This document shows, piece by piece, positions 36,564-45,193 of a DNA stretch of 64,000 nt. Made by a program: the position numbers and the translations under genes. Position 1 is the first letter of the stretch; the number at the start of each line of letters is the position of its first letter. The notes under the pieces are model-generated. The model saw nothing but the letters and a program-made list of their open reading frames with translations. It did no database searches and was not told the DNA's origin. Location of the stretch: NCBI GenBank assembly GCA_963759735.1, contig CAVXAF010000009.1, positions 186,001 to 250,000 on the forward strand, read 5' to 3'. This DNA comes from Hyphomicrobium_A sp963759735 (GTDB taxonomy: Bacteria > Pseudomonadota > Alphaproteobacteria > Rhizobiales > Hyphomicrobiaceae).

Positions 36564-37508
36564 ATGCGTGGCCTTGGTGGCTTCGTGCTGTTGGCGGGCA
36601 TCGGCGTTGGGCTGTTCGTTTATTTCCCCGCCCCCGTCGACTATGACACCTCACTTGAGCGGGCAAAGAGTGCTCTCGCGGCGCGGTTAGCCGTGCGCGA
36701 GACGCGCAGGGTGCAAGCGTCGGTTCCCGCTGCCAGCTCTCGCGTCGCAGCCTTCTCACCTGGCCAAGCTCTCGCCACTTCGCAGCAAACAGTGCGCGTT
36801 GCAGCGGCTCCGGCCGTTGCTCCCGCCGCCCGGGTCGAAGCAATCGCCAGCTGGCCGACCCAGGTCGTCGCGGCAACCCCTTCTGGCCCGCTCGCTCCCA
36901 CCGATCCAGAGGGCCGCTACAAGCTCGTCGTCGACATACAGCAGCAGTTGAAGCGCGTCGGCTGCTATTGGGGACGGGTCAACGGCGCCTGGAACAGCAA
37001 TACGCGCGAGGCGATGCGTGATTTCACCAACCGCTCCAACGCAGCGCTGCCCGTCGACAAGCCCGACTACATGCTTCTGACAATTCTGAAATCGCATAAC
37101 GGCCGCTCGTGCGGCGCCCCGGAAACGACCGTCGCTGCCCAGCCGAGCACGCGCGGCACTGGCGTTGCTGCCGCGCAGCCTGAGGTGCTGCCATGGAAGG
37201 CGGATGCCGCACAGCCGGCGAGCACACGACTATATACCCCGCTGCCGACCAGCGTCGTATCCTCTGAGCCATTGCCCGGTCGCATGGCCATCGGTGCGCC
37301 TCTGCCGACCAATGTACAGGCCCCGCTCATCCCGGGCACGCGAGTGCAGCCGGGTGTCGCTACGGCAGCGCTTGAGCCCAGCCAAGGCGGCTCGCAGCCG
37401 GCCGCGACGGCTCCCAAGCCGCGCCAGGCCAAGAAGTCGAGTTCCCGTCGCGCTTCGCCGGGCACGCCCCGCTACAATCTGATGCTTAGCCTAGGCGGGC
37501 TCTACTGA
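36564..37508 (+). CDS. Membrane-anchored peptidoglycan-binding-like protein, Ala/Pro-rich
   Basis: The product (314 aa) has a membrane helix at residues about 4-22 and a long low-complexity Ala/Val/Pro region. A peptidoglycan-binding-like domain lies near 118-180 (YKLVVDIQQQLKRVGCYWGR, NGAWNSNTREAMRDFTNRS), with two Cys probably bridged. The tail is disordered and basic (RQAKKSSSRRASPG). This layout occurs in many alphaproteobacterial envelope proteins of unknown role. ATG at 36564 is used rather than the in-frame TTG at 36555. Confidence 0.72.
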   Translation: MRGLGGFVLLAGIGVGLFVYFPAPVDYDTSLERAKSALAARLAVRETRRVQASVPAASSRVAAFSPGQALATSQQTVRVAAAPAVAPAARVEAIASWPTQVVAATPSGPLAPTDPEGRYKLVVDIQQQLKRVGCYWGRVNGAWNSNTREAMRDFTNRSNAALPVDKPDYMLLTILKSHNGRSCGAPETTVAAQPSTRGTGVAAAQPEVLPWKADAAQPASTRLYTPLPTSVVSSEPLPGRMAIGAPLPTNVQAPLIPGTRVQPGVATAALEPSQGGSQPAATAPKPRQAKKSSSRRASPGTPRYNLMLSLGGLY

Positions 37509-37526
37509 TATCGTCCCGGATATCAG
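37505..37526. terminator. Small hairpin between convergent genes
   Basis: Perfect 8-bp arms CTGATATC and GATATCAG flank a 6-nt loop and overlap the stop codon of the upstream gene. The stem is AT-rich, so it would be a weak terminator between this gene and cutA. Confidence 0.4.
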
Positions 37527-37540
37527 TGCGGCGGCGCATC

Positions 37541-37876
37541 TCACTCCGCCGTCTCATCCATCAGCCAACGCAGGTAATCCGCGGCTCCGCCACTGACCTC
37601 CAGCACGACGAGTGCCGGATTGGAGTAGGTGTGGCGCGCCCTTACCGCTTCGATCACCCGAGGGGCTAGCGATTGCCGCGTCTTGATGATCATCACCGCC
37701 TCGCTATCGCGCGCGATTGCGCCTTCCCAACGATAAATTGACGTCATCGCGGGCAGAATGTTGACGCAGGCGGCCAACCGCCTCTCGACCAGTTCACGCC
37801 CCACTGCTTCGGCGGCAGCGGGAGCGGGAGCGGGAAAAGTCGAGTAGATCAGAACGGGCTTGTCGTTTTCCTGCAC
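37541..37876 (-). CDS. cutA: Divalent cation tolerance protein CutA
   Basis: The product (111 aa) is a small trimeric cytoplasmic protein of the CutA family. Diagnostic strings are ERRLAACVNILPAMTSIYRW, EAVMIIKTRQ and RHTYSNPALVVLEVSGG. It has been linked to copper tolerance, but its molecular role is unclear. It is divergent from nadK with 42 bp between the starts. Confidence 0.94.
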   Translation of the reverse strand: MQENDKPVLIYSTFPAPAPAAAEAVGRELVERRLAACVNILPAMTSIYRWEGAIARDSEAVMIIKTRQSLAPRVIEAVRARHTYSNPALVVLEVSGGAADYLRWLMDETAE

Positions 37877-37918
37877 TTGAGCCAGCCTCCCACGCCTTGC
37901 GCCGTCACCTTAAGAACC

Positions 37919-38701
37919 ATGGCAAAGCAAAAGACGAAATTCCAGAAGATTGCCTTCGTGGCCAGCGAAATGCCCGAGGCAATCGCGGCCTGCCAGCGGC
38001 TGGTCGGAACGTATGGGGACTGCGATCCGGCCGAGGCGGACGCCATCGTGGCGCTCGGCGGTGACGGCCACATGCTGCAGACGCTGCACCGCTTCATGAA
38101 CGACAGTGTACCGATCTACGGCATGAACCGCGGCTCGGTTGGCTTCCTCATGAACGACTACAGCGAGGAGGATCTGCACAAGCGCCTCGCGGATGCCGAT
38201 GTCAGCCGCATCCACCCGTTGTCGATGATTGCCTACGACAAGGCCGGCAAAGCGCACAAGGCGCTGGCGGTCAACGAAGTCTCTCTGTTTCGCGAGCGAC
38301 ATCAGGCGGCCAAGCTGCGCATCCTCGTCGACGACACGGTACGCATGGAAGAACTGATCTGCGACGGGGTGTTGGTCGCAACGCCGGCCGGCTCGACCGC
38401 CTATAACCTCTCGGCGCACGGCCCGATCCTGCCCATCAATGCGCCGCTGCTGGCGTTGACGCCGATCAGTCCCTTTCGCCCGCGCCGCTGGCGGGGCGCC
38501 CTGCTGCCCAACAAGGTGCGCATCGCCATCGAGGTTCTCGAGGCTGACAAGCGTCCGGTCAGTGCCGTCGCCGACCACTACGAGACGCGCGGCGTCACGC
38601 GGGTGGAGGTGGAGAAGGCGCGCAATGTCGAGCTGTTCATGATGTTCGACCCCGACCACAGCCTCGATGAGCGTGTGATGGCTGAGCAGTTCCGCTACTG
38701 A
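37919..38701 (+). CDS. nadK: NAD kinase
   Basis: The product (260 aa) phosphorylates NAD to NADP. The diagnostic GGDGHMLQTLHRF has its catalytic Asp at residue 49, and GMNRGSVGFLMNDY, the NExSLFR-type stretch VNEVSLFRE and the ATPAGSTAYNLSAHGPI loop are all present. ATG at 37919 gives the usual N-terminus MAKQKTKFQKIAFVAS. An upstream in-frame start at 37877 would add an unlikely leader. It overlaps the convergent downstream gene by 7 bp. Confidence 0.95.
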   Translation: MAKQKTKFQKIAFVASEMPEAIAACQRLVGTYGDCDPAEADAIVALGGDGHMLQTLHRFMNDSVPIYGMNRGSVGFLMNDYSEEDLHKRLADADVSRIHPLSMIAYDKAGKAHKALAVNEVSLFRERHQAAKLRILVDDTVRMEELICDGVLVATPAGSTAYNLSAHGPILPINAPLLALTPISPFRPRRWRGALLPNKVRIAIEVLEADKRPVSAVADHYETRGVTRVEVEKARNVELFMMFDPDHSLDERVMAEQFRY

Positions 38702-39408
38702 AGCGCGGAGTCTGTCGCAGCTAAGTCGACGGTCGTCTGCCACGCAGCGGCACTGCCAGGCCGCGGCTGCCCTGAAATCATATCGTTGAGCAGCGCATCA
38801 CCGGCCGGCGGCTGCAAGCCGATGGCAACAAGCCGTGGCGGCTCGCGCAACGCACTGCTCACCTGGCGATAGAATTCAACGACGGTGACCGGCTCGGGCA
38901 GGCTCGCCGCCAGCGTCGGGAAACGGCTCTTCATCACCGTATCGGGCGCTTCGCCGACCGTCCGCAAGAGAGCGATCGTCGTCTCGGCGCCGAACACGTG
39001 CGCGATGTAGAGATCGCCTGCCACCGGGCGCCGACCAAGCGCTTGGCGAAGGCGAGCCGCATTGCGGTCGGCAGCCGCGCGCGCCACGCGGGCGGCCAGC
39101 GCCGCATCATTGCGCGCCTCGACAATGCGGCGATGATCGGTTGGCCGTGGCACGTAGAAGCGGCCCCCACTGGTCACGAAAATGCGCGAGCCAAAGAGCC
39201 CATCCGCTGCGTGCGGATTTTCATGCAGCGCGCGCAACCACGACCGCTCCGTGAAGCGGTAGGGTCCCTGCAGCTGCTCGGCGATGACCGCAGCGTCAGG
39301 GGCGGCTAAAGGCCTGGCCGGTACGGCAGCCGGCTCTGCACCCACCGATGCGGCGGCGAGCGAGAGCAGCATGGCGAGCTGCGAGGGAATCTCCAGTAGC
39401 GAAGTCAA
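38695..39408 (-). CDS. Exported protein with lytic-transglycosylase-like C-terminal region
   Basis: The product (237 aa) has a hydrophobic N-terminus ending near residue 24. The part about 125-185 (GRRPVAGDLYIAHVFGAETT, then VMKSRFPTLAASLPEPV) resembles the second half of SLT-type domains found in rhizobial transglycosylase-like proteins (DLYIAHFLG pattern). I do not see a convincing catalytic Glu region, so activity is doubtful. It probably lies in the periplasm. The convergent nadK gene overlaps by 7 bp. Confidence 0.5.
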   Translation of the reverse strand: MTSLLEIPSQLAMLLSLAAASVGAEPAAVPARPLAAPDAAVIAEQLQGPYRFTERSWLRALHENPHAADGLFGSRIFVTSGGRFYVPRPTDHRRIVEARNDAALAARVARAAADRNAARLRQALGRRPVAGDLYIAHVFGAETTIALLRTVGEAPDTVMKSRFPTLAASLPEPVTVVEFYRQVSSALREPPRLVAIGLQPPAGDALLNDMISGQPRPGSAAAWQTTVDLAATDSALQ

Positions 39409-39561
39409 AGCGCGTCACTCCGCAACGGCCTGCGGTGCTGGCGGCTCGGCACCGTGCCGAGGTCGACACATCAGCCTACGGAGCGAAACGTGAAGAACGG
39501 GTTAACGGGCGTTACAGTTTGATACGCTCAGCTACGGATGCTGCTCCTCAATGCGAGAGCG

Positions 39562-40137
39562 CTATCCCTGCCAACGGGTGACGATGTCGGCCAGTGCCGG
39601 CCGCTCGCGATCCTCGGAGCGTTCGGTGGGCGTGCCAACATAGATGAAACCGGCGATGCGCTCGTTGTCGGCCAAGCCCAGCGCGGCGCCGATGGCCTTG
39701 TCGTAGGCGATCCATTCGGTGAGCCACGCGGTGCCATAGCCGAGCGCGTTGGCTGCTAGGCACAGATTTAAGCAAGCCGCGCCGGCGGACAGGATCTGTT
39801 CCCACTCGGGCGCACTGCGGTGCGCCGTCACGCGAGAGACGGCGGCGATGACCAGCGGGGCGCGCATCAGCCGCGTGCGCTCAGTCTCCAGGCGAATGTG
39901 CGAGGGCGGCTCCTTCTCAGCCGCAACGCACGCCTGCGCTACGACCTCGCCCAGTCTCTCGCGCGCATCGCCCTCGAGCACGATGAACCGCCACGGCGCC
40001 AGCTTCTTATGGTCGGGCACGCGGGAGGCGATCGTCAGGATCTGCTCGAGCTCCTGCGGGCTCGGTGCTGGGGCGACCAGGCGGTCAGGCTTGACGGAGC
40101 GACGGGCGGCGAGGAAGGCAATGACGGGGTTATCCAT
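39562..40137 (-). CDS. Nitroreductase family flavoprotein
   Basis: The product (191 aa) starts MDNPVIAFLAARRSVKPDRL, which contains the FMN-contacting RRSV motif. It continues SRVPDHKKLAPWRFIVLEG, LSAGAACLNLCLAANALGYG and ADNERIAGFIYVGTP, all typical of small FMN-dependent nitroreductases (YdjA/NfsB type) that use NAD(P)H. ATG at 40137 was chosen over upstream frame extension. It may reduce nitro-aromatics or quinones. No operon partner is evident. Confidence 0.9.
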   Translation of the reverse strand: MDNPVIAFLAARRSVKPDRLVAPAPSPQELEQILTIASRVPDHKKLAPWRFIVLEGDARERLGEVVAQACVAAEKEPPSHIRLETERTRLMRAPLVIAAVSRVTAHRSAPEWEQILSAGAACLNLCLAANALGYGTAWLTEWIAYDKAIGAALGLADNERIAGFIYVGTPTERSEDRERPALADIVTRWQG

Positions 40138-40305
40138 GGGCCGAACTCCTAGCCGCCCAGGGCGCTGTATGCCAAGCCAAATCGGCCGCCGCACCTGGCC
40201 CGAAAAGTCGCGGAAAAGCCTTGCGGCGCCCGATACCGCCGCACCCCAGGATCGGCTATCCTCCCCCGAATCCGCCGTCGTGCGGGCCGGGAGTTGGGGA
40301 AGCGC

Positions 40306-42270
40306 ATGCCGCCGATGACGAGATCGCTCGCCGTGGTTTTTACTGCCGTCATGGCAGTCGCTTGCAGCGCGCCGACCCGCGCGCAAGAGGCACCGCCGAC
40401 GGCGATGATCGTCGTCGACGGCTCGGGCTCCATGTGGGGCAACCTCGGTACCGAAAAGCTCGCCAAGCTCGAGGTTGTCCGCGGTGCCTTACAGGGCCTG
40501 CTGCCGACCCTGCGCACCGACGCCCGCGTCGGACTGGCATCATTCGGACACCGCCGCCGGGGCAACTGCGGCGACGCCGAGGTCATTGTCCCGCCAGAGG
40601 CCGGCGCCACCGAGCGCCTTGCCGCGCCCGTCGATAAGCTCAACGCCACGGGCAAGGGGCCGCTTGTCCTGGCCGTGCGCGAGGCAGCCAATGCCATCGC
40701 CGGTGCATCCCCGGCCAGCATCGTGCTCATCGCCGACGACCTCGACAATTGCGGCCAAGACATCTGCACGAGCCTTAGCGACGTTCTCGCCACAAGCCCG
40801 AACCTCGTGGTGCACACCATCGCGCTCGGTTTTGACGACGCCAAACTGGCGCACATCGGTTGTATCGCCCGATTGACCGGCGGCAAGCTATGGAACGCGC
40901 AGGACGCAGCGGGCGTCGCCTCCGCGCTCGGACAAGCAGTATCGCTCGCGCAACTGCGTGCCGCGCCAAGCACGCCGACAGCGGATGCACCGCAAGCGGA
41001 AGCGCAGAAGCCACCGCCCGGAGCCCCGCCCGGACTCTATCTGTCGGCTGGCCTCGGGCCGACAAGCGCCACGCTCGATACACCCGTGCATTGGCGTATC
41101 AAGAAATCGGGCCAAGACGGGGCGCTGGTGCGTGACACGCACGCTGCGGCACTTTTTGAAAAATTGGATCCAGGCACCTACGACATCGAGGCGCAGGTCG
41201 GCCTTGCCAAGGCCCATCAGTCGGTCGATGTCACGGCCGACGCGGCAATGCAGGTGCGTCTAGATCTCAATGGCGGCGTCCTGAAGCTGCAGGCCCGCTC
41301 GACCAACGCCACGCCGCCGCTGACTTCGCCGGTCTTCACCGTCACGCCGGCGGCCGGCAGCAATGCCGGTGCGCCGCTCTGGGTCGGACGCGATACGCAG
41401 CCCGAAATCGTGCTCCCGGCCGGCGATTACGTGGTCACGGCGCAAGACGGCGCGACGCGCCAGCAGGGCAACGTCACCGTCGCCCCCGCAACAGGCACGA
41501 GCTTCGCGTCGGTCCTGGGTTCAGGGCGGCTGGAACTCAGTGCTACACGTGGCAGCGCGGCAGCGCCCGGAGAGCCTGCCGGCGAGGGCGTCACCTTCAT
41601 CCTCTACCAGGACGATCCGGACGCGCCACAAGGGCGCCGCGAAGTCGTACGCTCGGCGGCCCAGGCACCGACCTTCATGCTCCCGGCCGGCACATACTAC
41701 GTCACCGCGCGCACCCCGACCGCCGAGGTGCGCGAGCAGCTCGCCATCGGCGCCGGCGATGTCGTCACGCGCGCGCTGCCGCTTTCGCTGGCGCAGGTGA
41801 AAATGTCGGCCACGCTCGGCGGACAACCGCCCGAGACGACGTCGGCCATCACCTACCGCGTTGTTCGCCTCGGCGCCGAGCCGCACGAGATTGCGCGCAC
41901 CATCGCCAAGGAGCCCGAGTTCGAGCTTGGTGCCGGGCGCTATCGCTTCGAGGCTTCGCTCGGCGGCAGCAACGTCATCGCGGTCGCGGAGTTGACGCTG
42001 GTCGCCGGCCAGACGCAGCGGGTCGCCCTGCCGCTCGAGGGTGGAAGCCTGACGCTGAAGCGGGCGGGTGGCGCAACGGCGGGCGATATCTTCTGGGTGG
42101 TGCAGGATGACAAGCAGAGAACCGTCATCCGCAGCAGCCAGCCTGAGCCGACCGCCGTGCTCGCGCCTGGACGCTACGTCGTCAGCGCCGACACCACCGA
42201 GACCCCGCTGCGCAGCACCGTCGACATCAAGGCCAATGAGCATCGCACGTTCGATGTCTCGGCGCCGTGA
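40306..42270 (+). CDS. Exported VWA-domain protein with repeated beta-sandwich modules
   Basis: The product (654 aa) has a signal peptide (about residues 1-27) and a von Willebrand A domain (about 33-205) with the metal-site motif DGSGSMWG (Asp38, Ser40, Ser42) and later IADDLDNCGQD. The rest consists of about five similar modules, each ending in a phrase such as EKLDPGTYDIEAQVG, LPAGDYVVTAQDG, LPAGTYYVTARTP, LGAGRYRFEAS and LAPGRYVVSADT, which resemble carboxypeptidase-regulatory/PEGA-like beta domains. It probably works in the periplasm or at the surface and may bind ligands through the VWA site. The next gene has the same modules. The exact role is unknown. Confidence 0.82.
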   Translation: MPPMTRSLAVVFTAVMAVACSAPTRAQEAPPTAMIVVDGSGSMWGNLGTEKLAKLEVVRGALQGLLPTLRTDARVGLASFGHRRRGNCGDAEVIVPPEAGATERLAAPVDKLNATGKGPLVLAVREAANAIAGASPASIVLIADDLDNCGQDICTSLSDVLATSPNLVVHTIALGFDDAKLAHIGCIARLTGGKLWNAQDAAGVASALGQAVSLAQLRAAPSTPTADAPQAEAQKPPPGAPPGLYLSAGLGPTSATLDTPVHWRIKKSGQDGALVRDTHAAALFEKLDPGTYDIEAQVGLAKAHQSVDVTADAAMQVRLDLNGGVLKLQARSTNATPPLTSPVFTVTPAAGSNAGAPLWVGRDTQPEIVLPAGDYVVTAQDGATRQQGNVTVAPATGTSFASVLGSGRLELSATRGSAAAPGEPAGEGVTFILYQDDPDAPQGRREVVRSAAQAPTFMLPAGTYYVTARTPTAEVREQLAIGAGDVVTRALPLSLAQVKMSATLGGQPPETTSAITYRVVRLGAEPHEIARTIAKEPEFELGAGRYRFEASLGGSNVIAVAELTLVAGQTQRVALPLEGGSLTLKRAGGATAGDIFWVVQDDKQRTVIRSSQPEPTAVLAPGRYVVSADTTETPLRSTVDIKANEHRTFDVSAP

Positions 42271-42378
42271 GCCGCCTCGCGCGGCGGCGGCTGATGGCCG
42301 TCACACTTCTCGTCACATTTCGACCACGGCGCGGCGTGTAACGGTCAGCAGATCGTCAGCCATAGGACCGTTGCACGC

Positions 42379-43389
42379 ATGGCCAGGCTTTGCATCCGAC
42401 ACGGCAGGCGTACTCTCGGCGCGACGCTCCTCGCGTTGGCGATCGCCGGTGCCAGCGGCCTGCCGACGCTGGCGCAGGATGGCATGTCGGTCGATTCCGG
42501 GCCTCAGCTGCGCGGCGCCTTCCCACCCGACACCGGCCGCATGGATCCTTCAGCCGCCATTCCCGGACCGACGCTGCCGGCCAACACCACGGTCGTTCCC
42601 CGCATTCCCGCCGCGGGTGCATCCCCGACCAGCGGCCAGGTGAACTTGGTCGCTCTGCTCACCGTCGACGGGCAGCGCATCGACCAGGGCCTCGTATGGC
42701 GCATCTTCGCCACGACGCGCGATTCACGCACGCCGAGCAAACTGATGATGACCAAGCGCGAGCCCAGCCCCACCATCGACCTCGAGCCGGGCGAGTACAT
42801 CGTCAACGCCGCCTTCGGGCGCGCCGACATCACGCGCAAGATCGTTGTGTCAGCCGCCACCGCGACGAGCGAGAAGTTCGTCCTCAACGCCGGCGGCCTC
42901 AAGGTCAAGGTGCTGGTCGATGGCATCGAGCCGGCCGCGACAGCCGTTGCCTACGACATCCTGTCGAGCGAGCGCGACCAGTCGGACAACCGGGTGCGCG
43001 TCCTCGCCGGCGCCAAGCCGGACGTCATTAATCGCCTTAATGCCGGCATTTATCGCATCGTCTCACGCTACGGTGACGCCAACGCCAAGGTCGAAGCCGA
43101 CGTGACCGTCGAGGCCGGCAAGCTGACCGAGGCGACGGTTTCCCATCAGGCCGCGCGCGTCACCTTCAAGCTCGTCACGCGCGTCGGCGGCGAGGCGCTG
43201 CCCGACACGCAATGGACCGTGCAGACGCCTGACGGCCAGCAGGTGCTGCAGAGCGTTGGCGCCTTGCCGACGCACATCCTCGCGCCCGGCGCCTACTCCG
43301 TCACCGCCAAATCGCGCACCGGCGTCTACAAGCGCGACTTCACGCTCGCCAATGGCGATGCGGCGCAGGTCGAAGTGCTGATGCAGTAG
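42379..43389 (+). CDS. Exported protein with the same repeated beta-sandwich modules, no VWA
   Basis: The product (336 aa) has a signal peptide (cleavage likely near LAQDG, residue 33) and a Pro-rich linker. Three modules follow: LTVDGQRIDQGLVWRIF to LEPGEYIVNAAFGR, VLVDGIEPAATAVAYDI to LNAGIYRIVSRYGD, and GGEALPDTQWTVQ to LAPGAYSVTAKSRT. These closely resemble the modules of the VWA gene 108 bp upstream, so the pair probably arose by duplication and may act together. Function is unknown. Confidence 0.75.
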   Translation: MARLCIRHGRRTLGATLLALAIAGASGLPTLAQDGMSVDSGPQLRGAFPPDTGRMDPSAAIPGPTLPANTTVVPRIPAAGASPTSGQVNLVALLTVDGQRIDQGLVWRIFATTRDSRTPSKLMMTKREPSPTIDLEPGEYIVNAAFGRADITRKIVVSAATATSEKFVLNAGGLKVKVLVDGIEPAATAVAYDILSSERDQSDNRVRVLAGAKPDVINRLNAGIYRIVSRYGDANAKVEADVTVEAGKLTEATVSHQAARVTFKLVTRVGGEALPDTQWTVQTPDGQQVLQSVGALPTHILAPGAYSVTAKSRTGVYKRDFTLANGDAAQVEVLMQ

Positions 43390-43404
43390 TTCGATTGCTG
43401 CGCG

Positions 43405-43950
43405 CTAGAAGTCCGTCAGCACCCAGTCAGTGGGGCAGCCGTTGCGCTGCATGCGCGCATCGACGGCATCATGCTCCCGATTGAGGCGCAGCTCGCGGAA
43501 CAGACCCCTGGCGATCTGCCAGTGCTCGCAGGCCGTGGCGAGATCGCCGCTGGTGTGAGCAATGTCACCCAACGCCACGCGCGCCTCGGCGTGCGTATTC
43601 TCGAGGCCCGGTGTCGTCGCCGCGCGAATGCTCTTGCGCAATAGATCCTCGGCGGCGGCGGGTTCGCCGGCTTCCAGACGCTGCGCGGCAAGCGACAAGT
43701 AGAGACCCGGCAATCGGTGCACCTGTCCCGATGCCTCGGCTTCGCGCACGGCCTCCGTCAACGCGACAACGTCGAGCGCTGCCGGCTTGGCGACGGGCTC
43801 GCCGATCACCCCGACGACTTGGCTCGCGGCTCGCAGGCGCTGGCGCCGCCCGCGTATACCCAGCGCAACGACGGTGATGAGGAGCGCTGCCATGCAGAAC
43901 CCTACGAGCACGGTGCCGACATCGACAGGCTGGGCGAACGGAAACGTCAT
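43405..43950 (-). CDS. Membrane-anchored TPR-like hypothetical protein
   Basis: The product (181 aa) has one membrane helix (about residues 12-32) followed by a basic stretch and helical hairpins (LYLSLAAQRLEAGEPAAAED, TRAEARVALGDIAHTSGDLA-like) resembling TPR repeats. It ends NGCPTDWVLTDF. I do not recognise the family. It lies 10 bp upstream of nothing else on its strand except the amino-acid binding protein, whose stop precedes its start by 10 bp at 43961, so the two are probably co-transcribed. Confidence 0.6.
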   Translation of the reverse strand: MTFPFAQPVDVGTVLVGFCMAALLITVVALGIRGRRQRLRAASQVVGVIGEPVAKPAALDVVALTEAVREAEASGQVHRLPGLYLSLAAQRLEAGEPAAAEDLLRKSIRAATTPGLENTHAEARVALGDIAHTSGDLATACEHWQIARGLFRELRLNREHDAVDARMQRNGCPTDWVLTDF

Positions 43951-43960
43951 CGGCGCGCCA

Positions 43961-45001
43961 TCAACGGAAGGGCATCGAATACATCAGCCCGCCCTTGGTC
44001 CATAAGTTGTTCAGGCCGCGCGACAACCGCAGCTCGGACTTCGACCCGAGGTTCCGGTCGAACATCTCCCCGTAGTTGCCGACGTTCTTGACCACCTGGT
44101 AGGCCCAGTCGCGCGGCAGACCCAGCGCCTGCCCGAGATTGGCCTCAAGGCCGAGGAAGCGGCGCACGCTCGGCTGGGTCGCTGCCCGCTGCGCGTCGAC
44201 GTTGTCGGAGGTCAGCCCCAACTCCTCCGCCTCGATCAGGGCCATCAGCGTCCAGCGCACGACCGCAAACCATTGCGCATCGTCCTGGCGCACGGCGGGC
44301 CCGAGCGGCTCCTTGGTGATCAGCTCAGGCAGGATGATGTGGTCGGCGGGCGTCTTGAGCTGGCTGCGCGCCACGGCAAGCAGCGAGACGTCGCCAGTGA
44401 GCACCGTGCAGCTGCCCGCCGAGTAGGCCTTGACGAGATCATCCCAATTGTCCTGGGCGACGATCTGGTAGCGCATGCGCTGCGCGCCGAAGAACTCCGC
44501 TACCCCCTGCTCGCCCATGGCGCCCGGCAATGCGCAGATCGAGGCACCCGACAATTCCAGGGCACTGGCGACGGCATTGCCGCGACGGGTGAGGAAGCTC
44601 TGGCCGTCGTAGAACAGCACGCCGGCGAAACGGGCGCCGAGCTCGGTGTCGCGGCTCAAGGTCCACGTCGCCCCGCGCGCCAGGACGTCGACGTCCCCGT
44701 TCTGCAGCGCCTTGAAGCGATCATTGGCACTGAGAGGCCAGAACTTCACCGCATCCTTGCTGCCGAACACGGCCGCGGCCAGCGCAGTGCAGAACTCAAC
44801 ATCAAGACCCGAGCGCACATCGGCCTGGTCGACTTGCGAAAATCCTGGCTGGACCTCGCCGATGCCGCACGACAGGTAGCCACGGGCGCGAATGGAATCG
44901 AGCGTCGACGTCTCGGCGTCCGCCGGAGCGGCCAGCGCGAGGAGCGCACCAAGTCCGAGAGCCGCAGTCCATAAGCAGCGGAGTTGCTGGAGCATTTGCA
45001 T
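43961..45001 (-). CDS. Amino-acid ABC transporter periplasmic binding protein (AapJ-like)
   Basis: The product (346 aa) has a signal peptide ending near LAAPADAETST. The mature part reads IRARGYLSCGIGEVQPGFSQ, GLDVEFCTALAAAVFG and VKFWPLSANDRFKALQNGDV, and ends with LPRDWAYQVVKNVGNYGEMF, all typical of general L-amino-acid binding proteins (AapJ/BztA). No permease or ATPase gene is nearby, so it is an orphan component. ATG at 45001 gives the signal peptide; the frame is open further upstream. Confidence 0.85.
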   Translation of the reverse strand: MQMLQQLRCLWTAALGLGALLALAAPADAETSTLDSIRARGYLSCGIGEVQPGFSQVDQADVRSGLDVEFCTALAAAVFGSKDAVKFWPLSANDRFKALQNGDVDVLARGATWTLSRDTELGARFAGVLFYDGQSFLTRRGNAVASALELSGASICALPGAMGEQGVAEFFGAQRMRYQIVAQDNWDDLVKAYSAGSCTVLTGDVSLLAVARSQLKTPADHIILPELITKEPLGPAVRQDDAQWFAVVRWTLMALIEAEELGLTSDNVDAQRAATQPSVRRFLGLEANLGQALGLPRDWAYQVVKNVGNYGEMFDRNLGSKSELRLSRGLNNLWTKGGLMYSMPFR

Positions 45002-45193
45002 GACGTTGGCTGAGTGTGGGGCGATCGCAGCAGGCGCGCAAGGGACACAATGCTGCGGGTCGCAAAAACGTAAACGCGGCGTTCGGGCGGAACGTTTGCT
45101 CAATCCCCCGGAACGGCGATGGGGTCAAGACCTTGACCCGGGGTGAAACTTGCGTCACACGGGCCGCCAACCGCGGCGACCAGGATCCGCCCG

